A stretch of 44,060 bases of DNA, from NCBI GenBank assembly GCA_020072655.1, contig JAIQGH010000021.1:17775-61834 (forward strand). The letters run 5' to 3'. The first letter of the stretch is position 1, and every line of letters starts with the position of its first letter. Under the pieces are notes generated by a model. It was not told where the DNA came from, did not search any database, and saw nothing but the letters and a program-made list of their open reading frames with translations. This DNA is from Terriglobia bacterium (lineage in GTDB: Bacteria; Acidobacteriota; Terriglobia; UBA7540). Shown here in pieces: positions 25,632 to 32,669 of the stretch. Made by a program: the position numbers and the translations under genes.

Positions 25632-25663
25632 AAAAAGCCCGCTGCACCTTCGTGCCAGCGGGC
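25632..25663 (-). terminator. his attenuator terminator hairpin
   Basis: On the minus strand the RNA forms a GC-rich stem: GCCCGCU pairs with AGCGGGC and GCAC with GUGC, with one bulged G and the loop GAAG, and is followed by five U residues (25636-25632). It lies 84 nt upstream of the hisI start and 30 nt after the leader-peptide stop, the expected place for an attenuator. Confidence 0.85.
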
Positions 25664-25692
25664 CACCTTTCTTTCTGAAACCGGGCTGGGAC

Positions 25693-25761
25693 TCAAGCCG
25701 GCGGCCGCTGACACGTCACCGGAGACGAATGATGGTGATGATGTGCCAGCGCGCGTCGCAT
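25693..25761 (-). CDS. hisL: his leader peptide (five consecutive His codons)
   Basis: A 22-codon ORF beginning MRRALA, then five histidine codons in a row (25743-25729: CAT CAT CAC CAT CAT), then an 11-residue tail ending in Ala and TGA. It is the sensor of charged tRNA(His) for the attenuator. No clear ribosome site precedes the ATG; with the promoter proposed at 25776-25804 the message would start only about 8 nt upstream, so translation may be nearly leaderless. Confidence 0.85.
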   Translation of the reverse strand: MRRALAHHHHHSSPVTCQRPPA

Positions 25762-25775
25762 AATCAAGAATAGTC

Positions 25776-25804
25776 AGACTACAACGCCGGATAGACTTTG
25801 TCAA
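25776..25804 (-). promoter_or_regulatory. Candidate his operon promoter
   Basis: A perfect -35 box TTGACA (25804-25799) is followed after 17 nt by TAGTCT (25781-25776), a weak -10 match. The position just upstream of the leader peptide fits the his operon. The -10 element is not strong, so another start is possible. Confidence 0.5.
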
Positions 25805-25896
25805 GAACGCTTTGCTTAACAAGCCGGCAGCGAAACACTCTCGCGCTGTCCATTCAAGCCCTATGACCGGCGGCAGGGGACCTTGCGGGAAGGGAT

Positions 25897-26763
25897 TCAC
25901 CGCACGTAGCGCATGCCGTAAAGCCATCTCTCGCCAGGAGTCAGGACAGCGCGGCGGCGGACCTCGGCCTTTTGCACGAGGTCCTGGGCACCCGCGGTGT
26001 ACGGGCACACGACTCGGACAATCTCGCCGACCGCCAACATCGAGCCGAGGGCAACCGCGAAGCCGCCCTTGGAGACATTCTCCGTCTTGGAGGTTTCCTC
26101 CTGGCCTTTGTATGTACGGATAAGGATCCGCAGCTTGATCGGGAGACGTTTGTGCGCCCTCCTCTCGACGCCACCGGGCTGGGCCACTGGATATGGCTCC
26201 GGCGGCGGCGAAGGTTCGGCGGCGGGCGCCGGGGAAGGCTCAGCCGTACTCTCTGGGCTCCGCGGCTGGCGGATGATGTTGGCATGAACCCACGAGGTGA
26301 GCTGCCCGCACTGGTCGCAGAGCCGGTACAGGGAGCCGGTCGCCTCCAGCATTTGCACTTCCATCAGCGAGAGAACCGAAAGCACTTCCCTTTTGCAGCC
26401 CTGACAAACGAGTAGAGCACTGGCATGGGACTCCTCGGGGCCGATGGGGGCTGGGAAATCGATCCCCCAGATATTGCGGCCCCGCTCCGCGCACTCCACA
26501 CCCCACTCGGCCACTTGGCCGCAATCCAGTCGCGTGGGGCCGACTACCCGAAAGTCTGCCTCAGCGAAATTCTCCAGATTTATGAGGCGCAAGTCATCGC
26601 CCGGCGCCACGCGATGCTTGAGGGCGATGCGCGCCCCAGCACGATTGATCTCCACCGTGGAAGTGTCCTCGGTGAAGCTGCCTCCGCTGCTGCCAAAGGC
26701 CAGCACGCGCACCGGAATTACCACCATCACGCGTTCGGTCTGCCTTCTTTCCCGATTTTCCAT
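25897..26763 (-). CDS. PilZ - zinc ribbon - PilZ protein
   Basis: A 288-aa cytoplasmic protein. The first PilZ-like domain (ERRQTERVMVVIPVRV near residues 4-19 and STVEINRAGARI) is followed by a CxxC...CxxC ribbon (CQGCKREV and CDQCGQ, near residues 123-161), a Pro/Glu/Ser-rich linker near 175-200, and a second PilZ domain with RRAHKR and NVSKGG, the c-di-GMP-contact signatures. The second domain therefore probably binds c-di-GMP; the first is degenerate. ATG 26763 is chosen because conserved sequence starts there; an upstream open frame to 26937 runs into the fab promoter. It is divergent from the fab operon. Confidence 0.75.
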   Translation of the reverse strand: MENRERRQTERVMVVIPVRVLAFGSSGGSFTEDTSTVEINRAGARIALKHRVAPGDDLRLINLENFAEADFRVVGPTRLDCGQVAEWGVECAERGRNIWGIDFPAPIGPEESHASALLVCQGCKREVLSVLSLMEVQMLEATGSLYRLCDQCGQLTSWVHANIIRQPRSPESTAEPSPAPAAEPSPPPEPYPVAQPGGVERRAHKRLPIKLRILIRTYKGQEETSKTENVSKGGFAVALGSMLAVGEIVRVVCPYTAGAQDLVQKAEVRRRAVLTPGERWLYGMRYVR

Positions 26764-26930
26764 CCTGCCAGGATTATCGGCATTCACGATGGCCTCGGTT
26801 AGGGCTGAGGAATTGGGAGAACGAGCTACCGCAGAAATGCGCTGGCCACCGAATCCGGGCTGCCTACGGCGAAACGCGCACACCATGCGGTCGGCCGAAC
26901 GGCTGCAAGTCGTTGCATTTGCCCGTTTTC

Positions 26931-26958
26931 TTGACATCCGGACGGTGCCGGTTATAAT
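26931..26958 (+). promoter_or_regulatory. Consensus sigma-70-type promoter of the yceD-fab operon
   Basis: A perfect -35 TTGACA (26931-26936), a 16-nt spacer and a perfect -10 TATAAT (26953-26958), 27 nt upstream of the GTG start of yceD. GAAGAGG (26973-26979) is the ribosome site. This is the strongest promoter match I see in the window and would drive the ribosomal-protein and fatty-acid genes. Confidence 0.9.
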
Positions 26959-26984
26959 AGGTAATTTAGCTTGAAGAGGCCACG

Positions 26985-27494
26985 GTGCTGATTACCTTGC
27001 AGGAATTGGAACTCCACCGGATCGTGGTCTCCAAGACCTACGCCCCCGGGGCGCTGGACTATCATGGGGCCGAATACCGGCAGGGCGCCCCGCTCCAGGT
27101 CAACGGGATAGCAGAACTGGTGGGTCCCGAAATCCGGATTCGGGGGCACCTGGACACGCGGATTGAGGCTTTGTGTGACCGGTGCCTGCGGCGGACAGAA
27201 ATCCCTATCGCCCGGGATTTCGATTTGTTCTATCGCTCGGTCAAAACCATCGCCCGCGTAGAAGAAATCGAGATTCCCGAGGACGAACTGGACATCGGGT
27301 TTTACGAGGGGGAGGGCATCGCGCTGGCGGATATCGTGAGGGAGCAGGTCATCCTCTCTTTGCCCATGAAGATCATCTGCCGTCCCGATTGCCGGGGTCT
27401 TTGCCCTAACTGCGGGGCGGACCTTAACCGCGGAGACTGCGGGTGCCCGCCGCCGGAGGCGAATTCTCCCTTCACTTCCCTCAAGGGAGGTTAG
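26985..27494 (+). CDS. yceD: YceD/DUF177 family protein
   Basis: A 169-aa protein of the DUF177 (YceD) family, which usually lies upstream of rpmF and has been linked to rRNA processing or stability. The CDRCL motif is near residues 64-68 and a C-terminal Cys-rich cluster CRPDCRGLCPNCGADLNRGD near 130-149 gives the expected metal-site pattern. GTG 26985 follows GAAGAGG by 5 nt. It is the first gene of the operon with rpmF, plsX and the fab genes. Confidence 0.88.
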   Translation: MLITLQELELHRIVVSKTYAPGALDYHGAEYRQGAPLQVNGIAELVGPEIRIRGHLDTRIEALCDRCLRRTEIPIARDFDLFYRSVKTIARVEEIEIPEDELDIGFYEGEGIALADIVREQVILSLPMKIICRPDCRGLCPNCGADLNRGDCGCPPPEANSPFTSLKGG

Positions 27495-27507
27495 GGTAGC
27501 ACGCCTC

Positions 27508-27542
27508 AAGGAGTAGCCCCCCGATTCACTGGGGCATGCCGG
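27508..27542 (+). repeat. Dispersed 34-nt hairpin repeat, copy 1
   Basis: Begins AAGGAGTAG, then a short GC hairpin around CCGATTC, then GGGGCATGCCGG. A near-identical copy is at 33910-33943. It lies in the 146-nt yceD-rpmF spacer, just after yceD. The second copy keeps a perfect 6-bp stem GCCCCG/CGGGGC with loop ATTCG. Confidence 0.75.
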
Positions 27543-27640
27543 GCTCACGCCGCGCGCTGCTTCGGCCGCAAGTCTGGCCGGTCTGGATCAGGAAATCATC
27601 CCGAGGCTTCTACGGTCTCAGAGATTGGAAAGAAAGAGTC

Positions 27641-27826
27641 ATGCCAAATCCCAAACGACGACATTCCAAAGCGCGCCGCAACCGCCGCCGTGCACATGAC
27701 CATCTGGCAACGCAGTCGATGGCCGAGTGCCCGCACTGCCATGAGCCGAAGTTGCCCCACCAGGCTTGTCCGCACTGCGGTTACTATCGCGGCCGCGAAG
27801 CAGTGCTGGTGAAGGAAGAAGCCTAA
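27641..27826 (+). CDS. rpmF: Large ribosomal subunit protein bL32
   Basis: A 61-aa ribosomal protein beginning MPNPKRRHSKARRNRRRAH with the zinc ribbon CPHCHEPKLPHQACPHCG near residues 30-47, so this is the Cys-containing C+ form. ATG 27641 is the conserved start; an in-frame ATG at 27536 is not supported. Linkage to yceD and plsX is the usual one. The TAA is followed 8 nt later by array F. Confidence 0.95.
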   Translation: MPNPKRRHSKARRNRRRAHDHLATQSMAECPHCHEPKLPHQACPHCGYYRGREAVLVKEEA

Positions 27827-27834
27827 AGAACAGG

Positions 27835-27955
27835 GGCTAGGTGTTAGGGACTGGGGGCTAGGGGGCGGGTCTGCCAGTACTCGGGGCCCAGGCACCTCCG
27901 GCGGGCCCAGGAGGCCGAATGCCTAGACCCTGATTCCTAGCGCCTTGTCCCTGCT
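27835..27955. repeat. Inverted heptamer array F (rpmF-plsX spacer)
   Basis: The left arm 27835-27869 is five 7-nt words such as GGCTAGG. The right arm 27921-27955 is five words such as GCCTAGA and TCCTAGC, roughly inverse. The loop contains a 17-nt sequence GGCACCTCCGGCGGGCC (27891-27907) that is identical to 14414-14430. The word family is close to C and E. No ORF is seen. Confidence 0.75.
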
Positions 27956-27961
27956 TTTATC

Positions 27962-28972
27962 ATGCGACACATCGTCGTAGATGCCATGGGAACAGACACG
28001 GCGCCCGCGCCGGAAGTGGAAGGCGCAATCTTGGCCGTGCGCGCGGGGTGGGCCAAGGTGACGCTGGCGGGCCCCCAGGACCTGCTCCGGAGGGAACTGG
28101 CGCGGCGCGACGCGCGAGGATTGGGCATCGAGATTGCCCATGCCAGCCAAGTCGTGACCATGGAGGACGCCGCGGCCAAGGCGTTCCGGCTGAAGCGCGA
28201 CTCTTCCATCCGCGTGGCCGCACGCCTCGTCAGGGACGGCAAGGCGCATGGCATGGTCAGCGCTGGCAATACCGGCGCCGTGATGGCGACGGCGAAGATC
28301 ACTCTAGGTGTCCTCGAAGGGGTGGAGCGCCCGGCCCTGGCCGCGGTTCTCCCCAACTCCAAGGGTACGGCGACGGCGTTGCTCGACGTGGGCGCCAATG
28401 TGGACTGCGAGGTGCACAACCTCGAGCAGTCGGCGGTGATGGGGGAGATCTTCTACCGCGTGATTTTCGACGCAAAACGTCCGCGCGTGGGCCTGCTTTC
28501 CAACGGACAGGAGACCCACAAAGGGAACTCCCTGACGCGCGAAGCGTGCGCCCGTCTGAAAGCGTTGCCCCTGAATTTCGTCGGCTATGTCGAAGGGCGC
28601 GACATCTACAATGGCCGCCTGGACGTCATCGTCACGGACGGATTCACGGGCAATGTCGTGCTGAAGACCAGCGAGGGGATGGTTGAGGTCATCTCCAGCA
28701 TGCTGAGGGAAGCTCTGTCGAGCACCACGAGCGCCAAGGTGGGCTATGTCCTGGCGCGCCGGGCGCTCCAAGCCTTCAAGAAACGTGTGGATTACTCCGA
28801 ATACGGCGGCGCCCCGTTGCTCGGGGTGCGCGGCGTTTGCATCATCTGCCACGGCGGATCGAATGCGAACGCCATCAAGAATGCCGTCCGCGTGGCCTCG
28901 GAGTTTGCGTTGGGACAAGTGAACGAGAAAATTGAGCACGAGCTCGCAGGAGTCTCCCTGGGTCGGAAGTAG
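27962..28972 (+). CDS. plsX: Phosphate acyltransferase PlsX
   Basis: A 336-aa peripheral-membrane enzyme making acyl-phosphate from acyl-ACP for phospholipid synthesis. The N-terminus [23 protein letters not shown] near residues 98-111, DVGANVDCE near 142-150, KGNSLTREA near 189-197, and [16 protein letters not shown] near 223-238 match the family. There is no clear ribosome site before ATG 27962, as array F ends 6 nt upstream. It is a normal operon member between rpmF and fabH. Confidence 0.93.
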   Translation: MRHIVVDAMGTDTAPAPEVEGAILAVRAGWAKVTLAGPQDLLRRELARRDARGLGIEIAHASQVVTMEDAAAKAFRLKRDSSIRVAARLVRDGKAHGMVSAGNTGAVMATAKITLGVLEGVERPALAAVLPNSKGTATALLDVGANVDCEVHNLEQSAVMGEIFYRVIFDAKRPRVGLLSNGQETHKGNSLTREACARLKALPLNFVGYVEGRDIYNGRLDVIVTDGFTGNVVLKTSEGMVEVISSMLREALSSTTSAKVGYVLARRALQAFKKRVDYSEYGGAPLLGVRGVCIICHGGSNANAIKNAVRVASEFALGQVNEKIEHELAGVSLGRK

Positions 28973-28981
28973 GCGAGGCGG

Positions 28982-29130
28982 GAAACTGGAGATTGGAAAC
29001 TGGAAATTAGAAACTGGAAACTGGAAATTAGAAACTCGAAACTGGAAATTAGAAACTGGCACATCATCTTATTGGATGGGGCCGCGATCTTCGAGTTCCC
29101 AATTTCTCATTTCGTCTTTCTCTTCTTGAG
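28982..29130. repeat. Inverted heptamer array G (plsX-fabH spacer)
   Basis: The left arm is eleven consecutive 7-nt words of the form GARAYTR (28982-29058). The core contains GGCACATCATC and CGCGATCTTCGAG. The right arm about 29089-29130 has five to six words beginning TTC or TTT. The core and words match array D inside hisF. The plsX TAG is 9 nt upstream, and the fabH GAGG ribosome site lies at the right-arm edge. Confidence 0.85.
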
Positions 29131-29139
29131 GCAGACATT

Positions 29140-30120
29140 ATGACGTCGGCAGGAATCCTCGGTACGGGCGCAGCGCTGCCCGAGAAGGTGATCACCAATT
29201 TCGACCTGGAGAAACTGGTGGACACCTCCGATGAATGGATCACGGATCGCACCGGCATCAAGGAGCGTCGGCAGGCCGGAGCGGACGAGACGACTTCGTC
29301 GCTGTCGGTCTCAGCGGCGCGAAAAGCGCTCGACATGGCGGGACTCAAGCCCCCAGACCTTGACCTGATTATCTGCTCCACGATTTCTCCGGACATGCCG
29401 CTGCCCTCCACTGCGGCGCTGATCCAGCGCGATCTGGGGGCGCGTGCCTGTTGCGCGTTCGACCTGGCGGCGGCCTGCTCGGGATTCCTCTTCGGTATGA
29501 CTGTCGCCGACACTTTTATCAAGACGGGAAAGGCCAAGTACGTGCTGGTGATCGGCGCGGAAATCCTTTCCCGGTATGTCGACTACCAGGATCGCGCCAC
29601 CTGCGTGATTTTTGGCGATGGGGTGGCGGCGGGGGTCATGGGGCCGGTAGATCCACCCTCGGGAATCCTCGCCGAGGAAATGCACACCGAAGGCGCATTC
29701 GCCGAGCATCTTTTCATTCCCGCGGGGGGAACCGCCAAGCCTACCAGTTGCGAGACCATTCAGGAACGTGGACACTACATCAAGATGCGCGGCAACGAAC
29801 TTTTCAAAGTCGCCGTGCGGAACATGGAGGAGGTCTCGAGGCGGGTCCTCAAGGAGGCGGGCGTTTGTGCCGAGCAGTTGGACCTCTTCATTCCCCACCA
29901 AGCCAACCAACGGATCACCGATGCGGTGCGGGAACGCCTCGGCCTCAGTCCGGAGAAGGTCTACTCGAACATCAGCCGCGTCGGGAATACGTCCTCGGCC
30001 TCGATCCCCATTTGCCTCGACGATTGCGTGCGCAGCGGACGCATTAAGAAGGGCGACTTGATTCTGATGTCGGCCTTCGGAGCAGGGGTGACCTGGGGAG
30101 CTGTCCTGATGCGCTGGTGA
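29140..30120 (+). CDS. fabH: 3-oxoacyl-ACP synthase III
   Basis: A 326-aa condensing enzyme starting fatty-acid synthesis from acetyl-CoA and malonyl-ACP. The catalytic triad is visible: Cys in DLAAACSGFLFG near residue 113, His in FIPHQANQRI near 252 and Asn in RVGNTSSASIP near 282. STISPDMPLPSTAA is near 85-98. ATG 29140 with GAGG upstream. Full length. Confidence 0.95.
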   Translation: MTSAGILGTGAALPEKVITNFDLEKLVDTSDEWITDRTGIKERRQAGADETTSSLSVSAARKALDMAGLKPPDLDLIICSTISPDMPLPSTAALIQRDLGARACCAFDLAAACSGFLFGMTVADTFIKTGKAKYVLVIGAEILSRYVDYQDRATCVIFGDGVAAGVMGPVDPPSGILAEEMHTEGAFAEHLFIPAGGTAKPTSCETIQERGHYIKMRGNELFKVAVRNMEEVSRRVLKEAGVCAEQLDLFIPHQANQRITDAVRERLGLSPEKVYSNISRVGNTSSASIPICLDDCVRSGRIKKGDLILMSAFGAGVTWGAVLMRW

Positions 30121-30130
30121 GCCCACGGAC

Positions 30131-30242
30131 TGATTGAGTGATTTTGCGATTGGGTGATTGAGCGATTGAAGAACTGAAGGATTGACGGGCAAATTCACTC
30201 AATCACTAAATCGCCAAATGGCTCAATCGCCCAATCACTCAA
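30131..30242. repeat. Inverted octamer array H (fabH-fabD spacer)
   Basis: The left arm 30131-30186 is seven 8-nt words of the form YGATTGRR. The right arm 30195-30242 is six words of the form TCRCYMAA, the inverse. The loop is only about 8 nt, so the RNA would form a long, imperfect hairpin between two co-transcribed genes. The fabH stop is 11 nt upstream. Confidence 0.85.
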
Positions 30243-30257
30243 TTTCCTGGGGTTTTC

Positions 30258-31235
30258 TTGCTAAAGGTCGCGTTCATCTTTCCGGGTCAAGGTTCGCAGT
30301 ATCCCGGGATGGGCCGGGAGTTGGCGGAGTCATTTGCCGGCGCGCGCGAGGCTTTCGCGGAGGCTGACCGCGCACTGCGATTTCCCCTCTCCAAGCTATG
30401 TTTTGAAGGGCCGGCGGAGGAGCTGCAACTGACGGCCAACACCCAACCCGCGATCCTGGCGGTTTCTGCGGCGGCCACGGCCGCTCTGCGTGAGAAAGGC
30501 GTGGAACCTCAATACGTTGCCGGCCACAGTCTCGGCGAGTACTCGGCTCTAGTCGCCGCGGGCGCCCTGCGGCTTGGCGATGCGGTTCGGCTGGTTCGCA
30601 AACGTGGCCAGTACATGCAGGAGGCCGTGCCGGTGGGGGAGGGCGCCATGGCGGCGCTCCTGGGAATGGAATCGGCCACCGTCGAGGCAGTCTGCCGCGA
30701 TGCCGCGCAAGGTGAAGTCGTTTCCCCCGCGAACCTAAATTCGCCGGGCCAAATCGTCATTGCCGGCAGCGCCACAGCCGTTGCGCGGGCCGTGGAATTG
30801 GCCAAGGCGCGCGGAGCCAAGCGCGCCGTGCTGCTGAACGTCAGCGCTCCATTCCACTGCGCCCTGATGGAGCCCGCAGCGGAACGGCTCGGCAACGACT
30901 TGGACGCGACGGACATCGCCGATCCCCGCGTGCCCCTGGTGAATAATGTTGAAGCACGAGTGGTGCGATCGGCCGCCGAGGTTCGCGACGGCCTGAAGCG
31001 GCAAGTCACGTCGCCGGTGCGATGGGAGCAATGTGTGCGCACGCTCCTCGCAGAAGGCGTGAACCTCTTCGTGGAAGTCGGCCCGGGCAAGGTGCTGGCT
31101 GGACTGCTCCGCCAAATCGATCGGCAGGCCGAATGTTTGGGCGTGGAAGATATTGCCGGCCTCGACGCCGTATTGGCGCGCACGAAGTCAGCCGCAGCCC
31201 GGCAGGTCGGCCAAACAGGTCATTTGTCATGCTGA
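30258..31235 (+). CDS. fabD: Malonyl-CoA:ACP transacylase
   Basis: A 325-aa enzyme loading malonate on ACP. FIFPGQGSQYPGMGREL is near residues 6-22, the nucleophile Ser is in VAGHSLGEYSALVAAG near 89-104, and His in NVSAPFHCALMEPA near 195-208. The start is TTG 30258, required because no ATG precedes the conserved FPGQGSQ. The last six residues and the TGA stop are encoded by the left arm of a REP-like repeat, so the native C-terminus may have been replaced. Confidence 0.94.
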   Translation: MLKVAFIFPGQGSQYPGMGRELAESFAGAREAFAEADRALRFPLSKLCFEGPAEELQLTANTQPAILAVSAAATAALREKGVEPQYVAGHSLGEYSALVAAGALRLGDAVRLVRKRGQYMQEAVPVGEGAMAALLGMESATVEAVCRDAAQGEVVSPANLNSPGQIVIAGSATAVARAVELAKARGAKRAVLLNVSAPFHCALMEPAAERLGNDLDATDIADPRVPLVNNVEARVVRSAAEVRDGLKRQVTSPVRWEQCVRTLLAEGVNLFVEVGPGKVLAGLLRQIDRQAECLGVEDIAGLDAVLARTKSAAARQVGQTGHLSC

Positions 31236-31299
31236 GCGGAGCGAAGCATCTGCGTTTCCGTGTTCGAAGCTAGACCCTTCGCTGCGCTCAGGATGACAT
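31226..31299. repeat. REP-like hairpin, copy 3 (fabD end)
   Basis: Left arm GTCATGCTGAGCGGAGCGAA from 31226; right arm CTTCGCTGCGCTCAGGATGAC ending near 31297. About 21 of 25 arm positions are complementary. The fabD stop codon TGA is part of the left arm (31233-31235). It belongs to the same family as copies at 6994 and 24071. Confidence 0.88.
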
Positions 31300-31349
31300 G
31301 TTCGAATCGGTTTTCAGCAGCTTGCTAGACGGCGGGAGGAGTCAACGAC

Positions 31350-32093
31350 ATGAACCTGGAAGGACGCGTGGCGTTTGTGACCGGCGCAGCGCAAGGAATC
31401 GGCCGAGGCATCGCGCTCGCCCTGGCTGAAGTCGGAGCGGACATCGCGGGCGGCGACGTTAACCTGGAGGGCATGGAGAAGACGGCCAAAGAAATCGAGG
31501 CCCTGGGCAATAAAGTGATGGCGCTCAAGCTGGACGTCTCTGACCCCGCTTCGGTCAAAGAAGCCGTGGCCAAAGTCCTCGAAGCCTGGCAAAAAATCGA
31601 CATTCTCGTGAACAACGCGGGGATCACCAAGGACAACCTCATCATGCGCATGAAGCGCGAAGATTGGGACCGGGTATTGCGCATCAATCTGGATGGGGCG
31701 TTCCACTGCATCCAGGCGATCCTGCCGGGCATGGTCAAGCAGCGCTCCGGGCGAATCATCAACATCGCGTCGGTCGTGGCCCAGGCGGGCAATGCCGGCC
31801 AGGCCAATTACATCGCCTCCAAGGCGGGCATCATCGGCTTGACGAAGGCCGTGGCGATGGAGGTGGGCAGCCGCGGCATCACCGTCAACGCTATCGCACC
31901 GGGATTTATCGCCACCGCCATGACCGAGAACCTGCCGGAGCAGGTCAAGCAGCGGATGCTGACCTTGATCCCGCTCGGCCGCATGGGGACGGATAAGGAC
32001 ATCGCTCACGGCGTGCGCTTCCTGGCGTCGGACGAAGCATGCTACATTACGGGACACGTGCTGAATATCAACGGCGGAATGTACATGCAGTGA
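31350..32093 (+). CDS. fabG: 3-oxoacyl-ACP reductase
   Basis: A 247-aa SDR-family NADPH-dependent reductase of the elongation cycle. The cofactor motif GAAQGIGRGIA is near residues 12-22, NNAGITKDNLIMRM near 88-101, and the catalytic Ser-Tyr-Lys in NIASVVAQAGNAGQANYIASK near 137-157. GGGAGGAG stands before ATG 31350. The TGA stop is part of the first word of array J. Confidence 0.95.
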   Translation: MNLEGRVAFVTGAAQGIGRGIALALAEVGADIAGGDVNLEGMEKTAKEIEALGNKVMALKLDVSDPASVKEAVAKVLEAWQKIDILVNNAGITKDNLIMRMKREDWDRVLRINLDGAFHCIQAILPGMVKQRSGRIINIASVVAQAGNAGQANYIASKAGIIGLTKAVAMEVGSRGITVNAIAPGFIATAMTENLPEQVKQRMLTLIPLGRMGTDKDIAHGVRFLASDEACYITGHVLNINGGMYMQ

Positions 32094-32308
32094 CGAGTGA
32101 CAAGTGACGAGAGGCGAGGCAAGGAGTCAGAATCCAGAATCCAGAATTCAGAATAAGAAAAGCAGCGGGAGGAGCAGCTGAGCCCTGAAAGAAAGTCGGC
32201 GCGGGTGTTGGGGAATCCGGAGGAGGTCGGCAGCCAGCTCAACGACCACGCCGATGCTGTCCGGTCTCTGGCCTTCTGCATTCTGACTTCTGGCTTCTGA
32301 ATTCTTCT
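32090..32308. repeat. Inverted heptamer array J (fabG-acpP spacer)
   Basis: It begins with words of the form GTGACRA (32090-32110) whose first copy contains the fabG stop codon. A second set of the form YCAGAAT (32127-32154) follows. The right arm of six words of the form TTCTGNN lies at 32267-32308 and is the inverse of the second set. The loop is about 110 nt and holds only a short open frame with no recognised product. The gap is otherwise empty. Confidence 0.8.
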
Positions 32309-32384
32309 TTTCACTGTACTTCTTGCAACTTGGCCGGGGCACGGCTAGAATGGCCGCCCCACCAAATCCAAGGAGGAGAGACGG

Positions 32385-32633
32385 ATGGCTTCACTGGATG
32401 AGAAGGTTAAGCAGATTATTGTGGAGCAGCTTGGCGTCGACGAGGCAGAAGTAACCCCCACCGCGCATTTCATTGACGATCTGGGGGCCGATTCGCTGGA
32501 CATCGTCGAGCTCGTGATGGCATTCGAAGAAGCGTTCGAAATCGAGATTCCCGATGAGGACGCGGAGAAGATTACCACCGTGAAAGATGCCGTCGATTAT
32601 ATCCAGTCCCACGTGAAATCTTCCAAGAACTGA
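32385..32633 (+). CDS. acpP: Acyl carrier protein
   Basis: An 82-aa acidic carrier. The phosphopantetheine serine is in [17 protein letters not shown] near residue 37. AAGGAGGAGA is a strong ribosome site before ATG 32385. It is modified by AcpS (12253-12636) and serves FabD, FabG, FabH and FabF of this operon. Confidence 0.96.
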   Translation: MASLDEKVKQIIVEQLGVDEAEVTPTAHFIDDLGADSLDIVELVMAFEEAFEIEIPDEDAEKITTVKDAVDYIQSHVKSSKN

Positions 32634-32669
32634 GTGGCCCCCTCGAAGTCTCCACAGGAGGGACATCGC

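Larger units (their letters stand above)
25632..25761 (-). promoter_or_regulatory. his operon transcription attenuator
   Basis: Four pairing segments can be read on the minus strand: 1 = GCUGGCAC (25750-25743, adjoining the His codons), 2 = GUGUCAGCGG (25714-25705, within the leader ORF), 3 = the 5' terminator arm (25663-25652), 4 = the 3' arm (25647-25637). Pairs 1:2 (8 bp), 2:3 (10 bp, one G-U) and 3:4 (11 bp) are mutually exclusive. A ribosome stalled at the His codons would cover segment 1 and allow 2:3 antitermination; one reaching the stop would cover segment 2 and allow the terminator. Confidence 0.85.

Noticed and set aside
25632-25690. T-box riboswitch upstream of hisI
   Set aside because: AGGTGGCCCGC slightly resembles the T-box sequence, but the His-codon leader ORF and the repeated pairing segments explain the region fully, and no stem I specifier layout was seen.
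28982-29058. CRISPR array
   Set aside because: The units are 7 nt, contiguous and degenerate with no spacers, and no cas genes are present.
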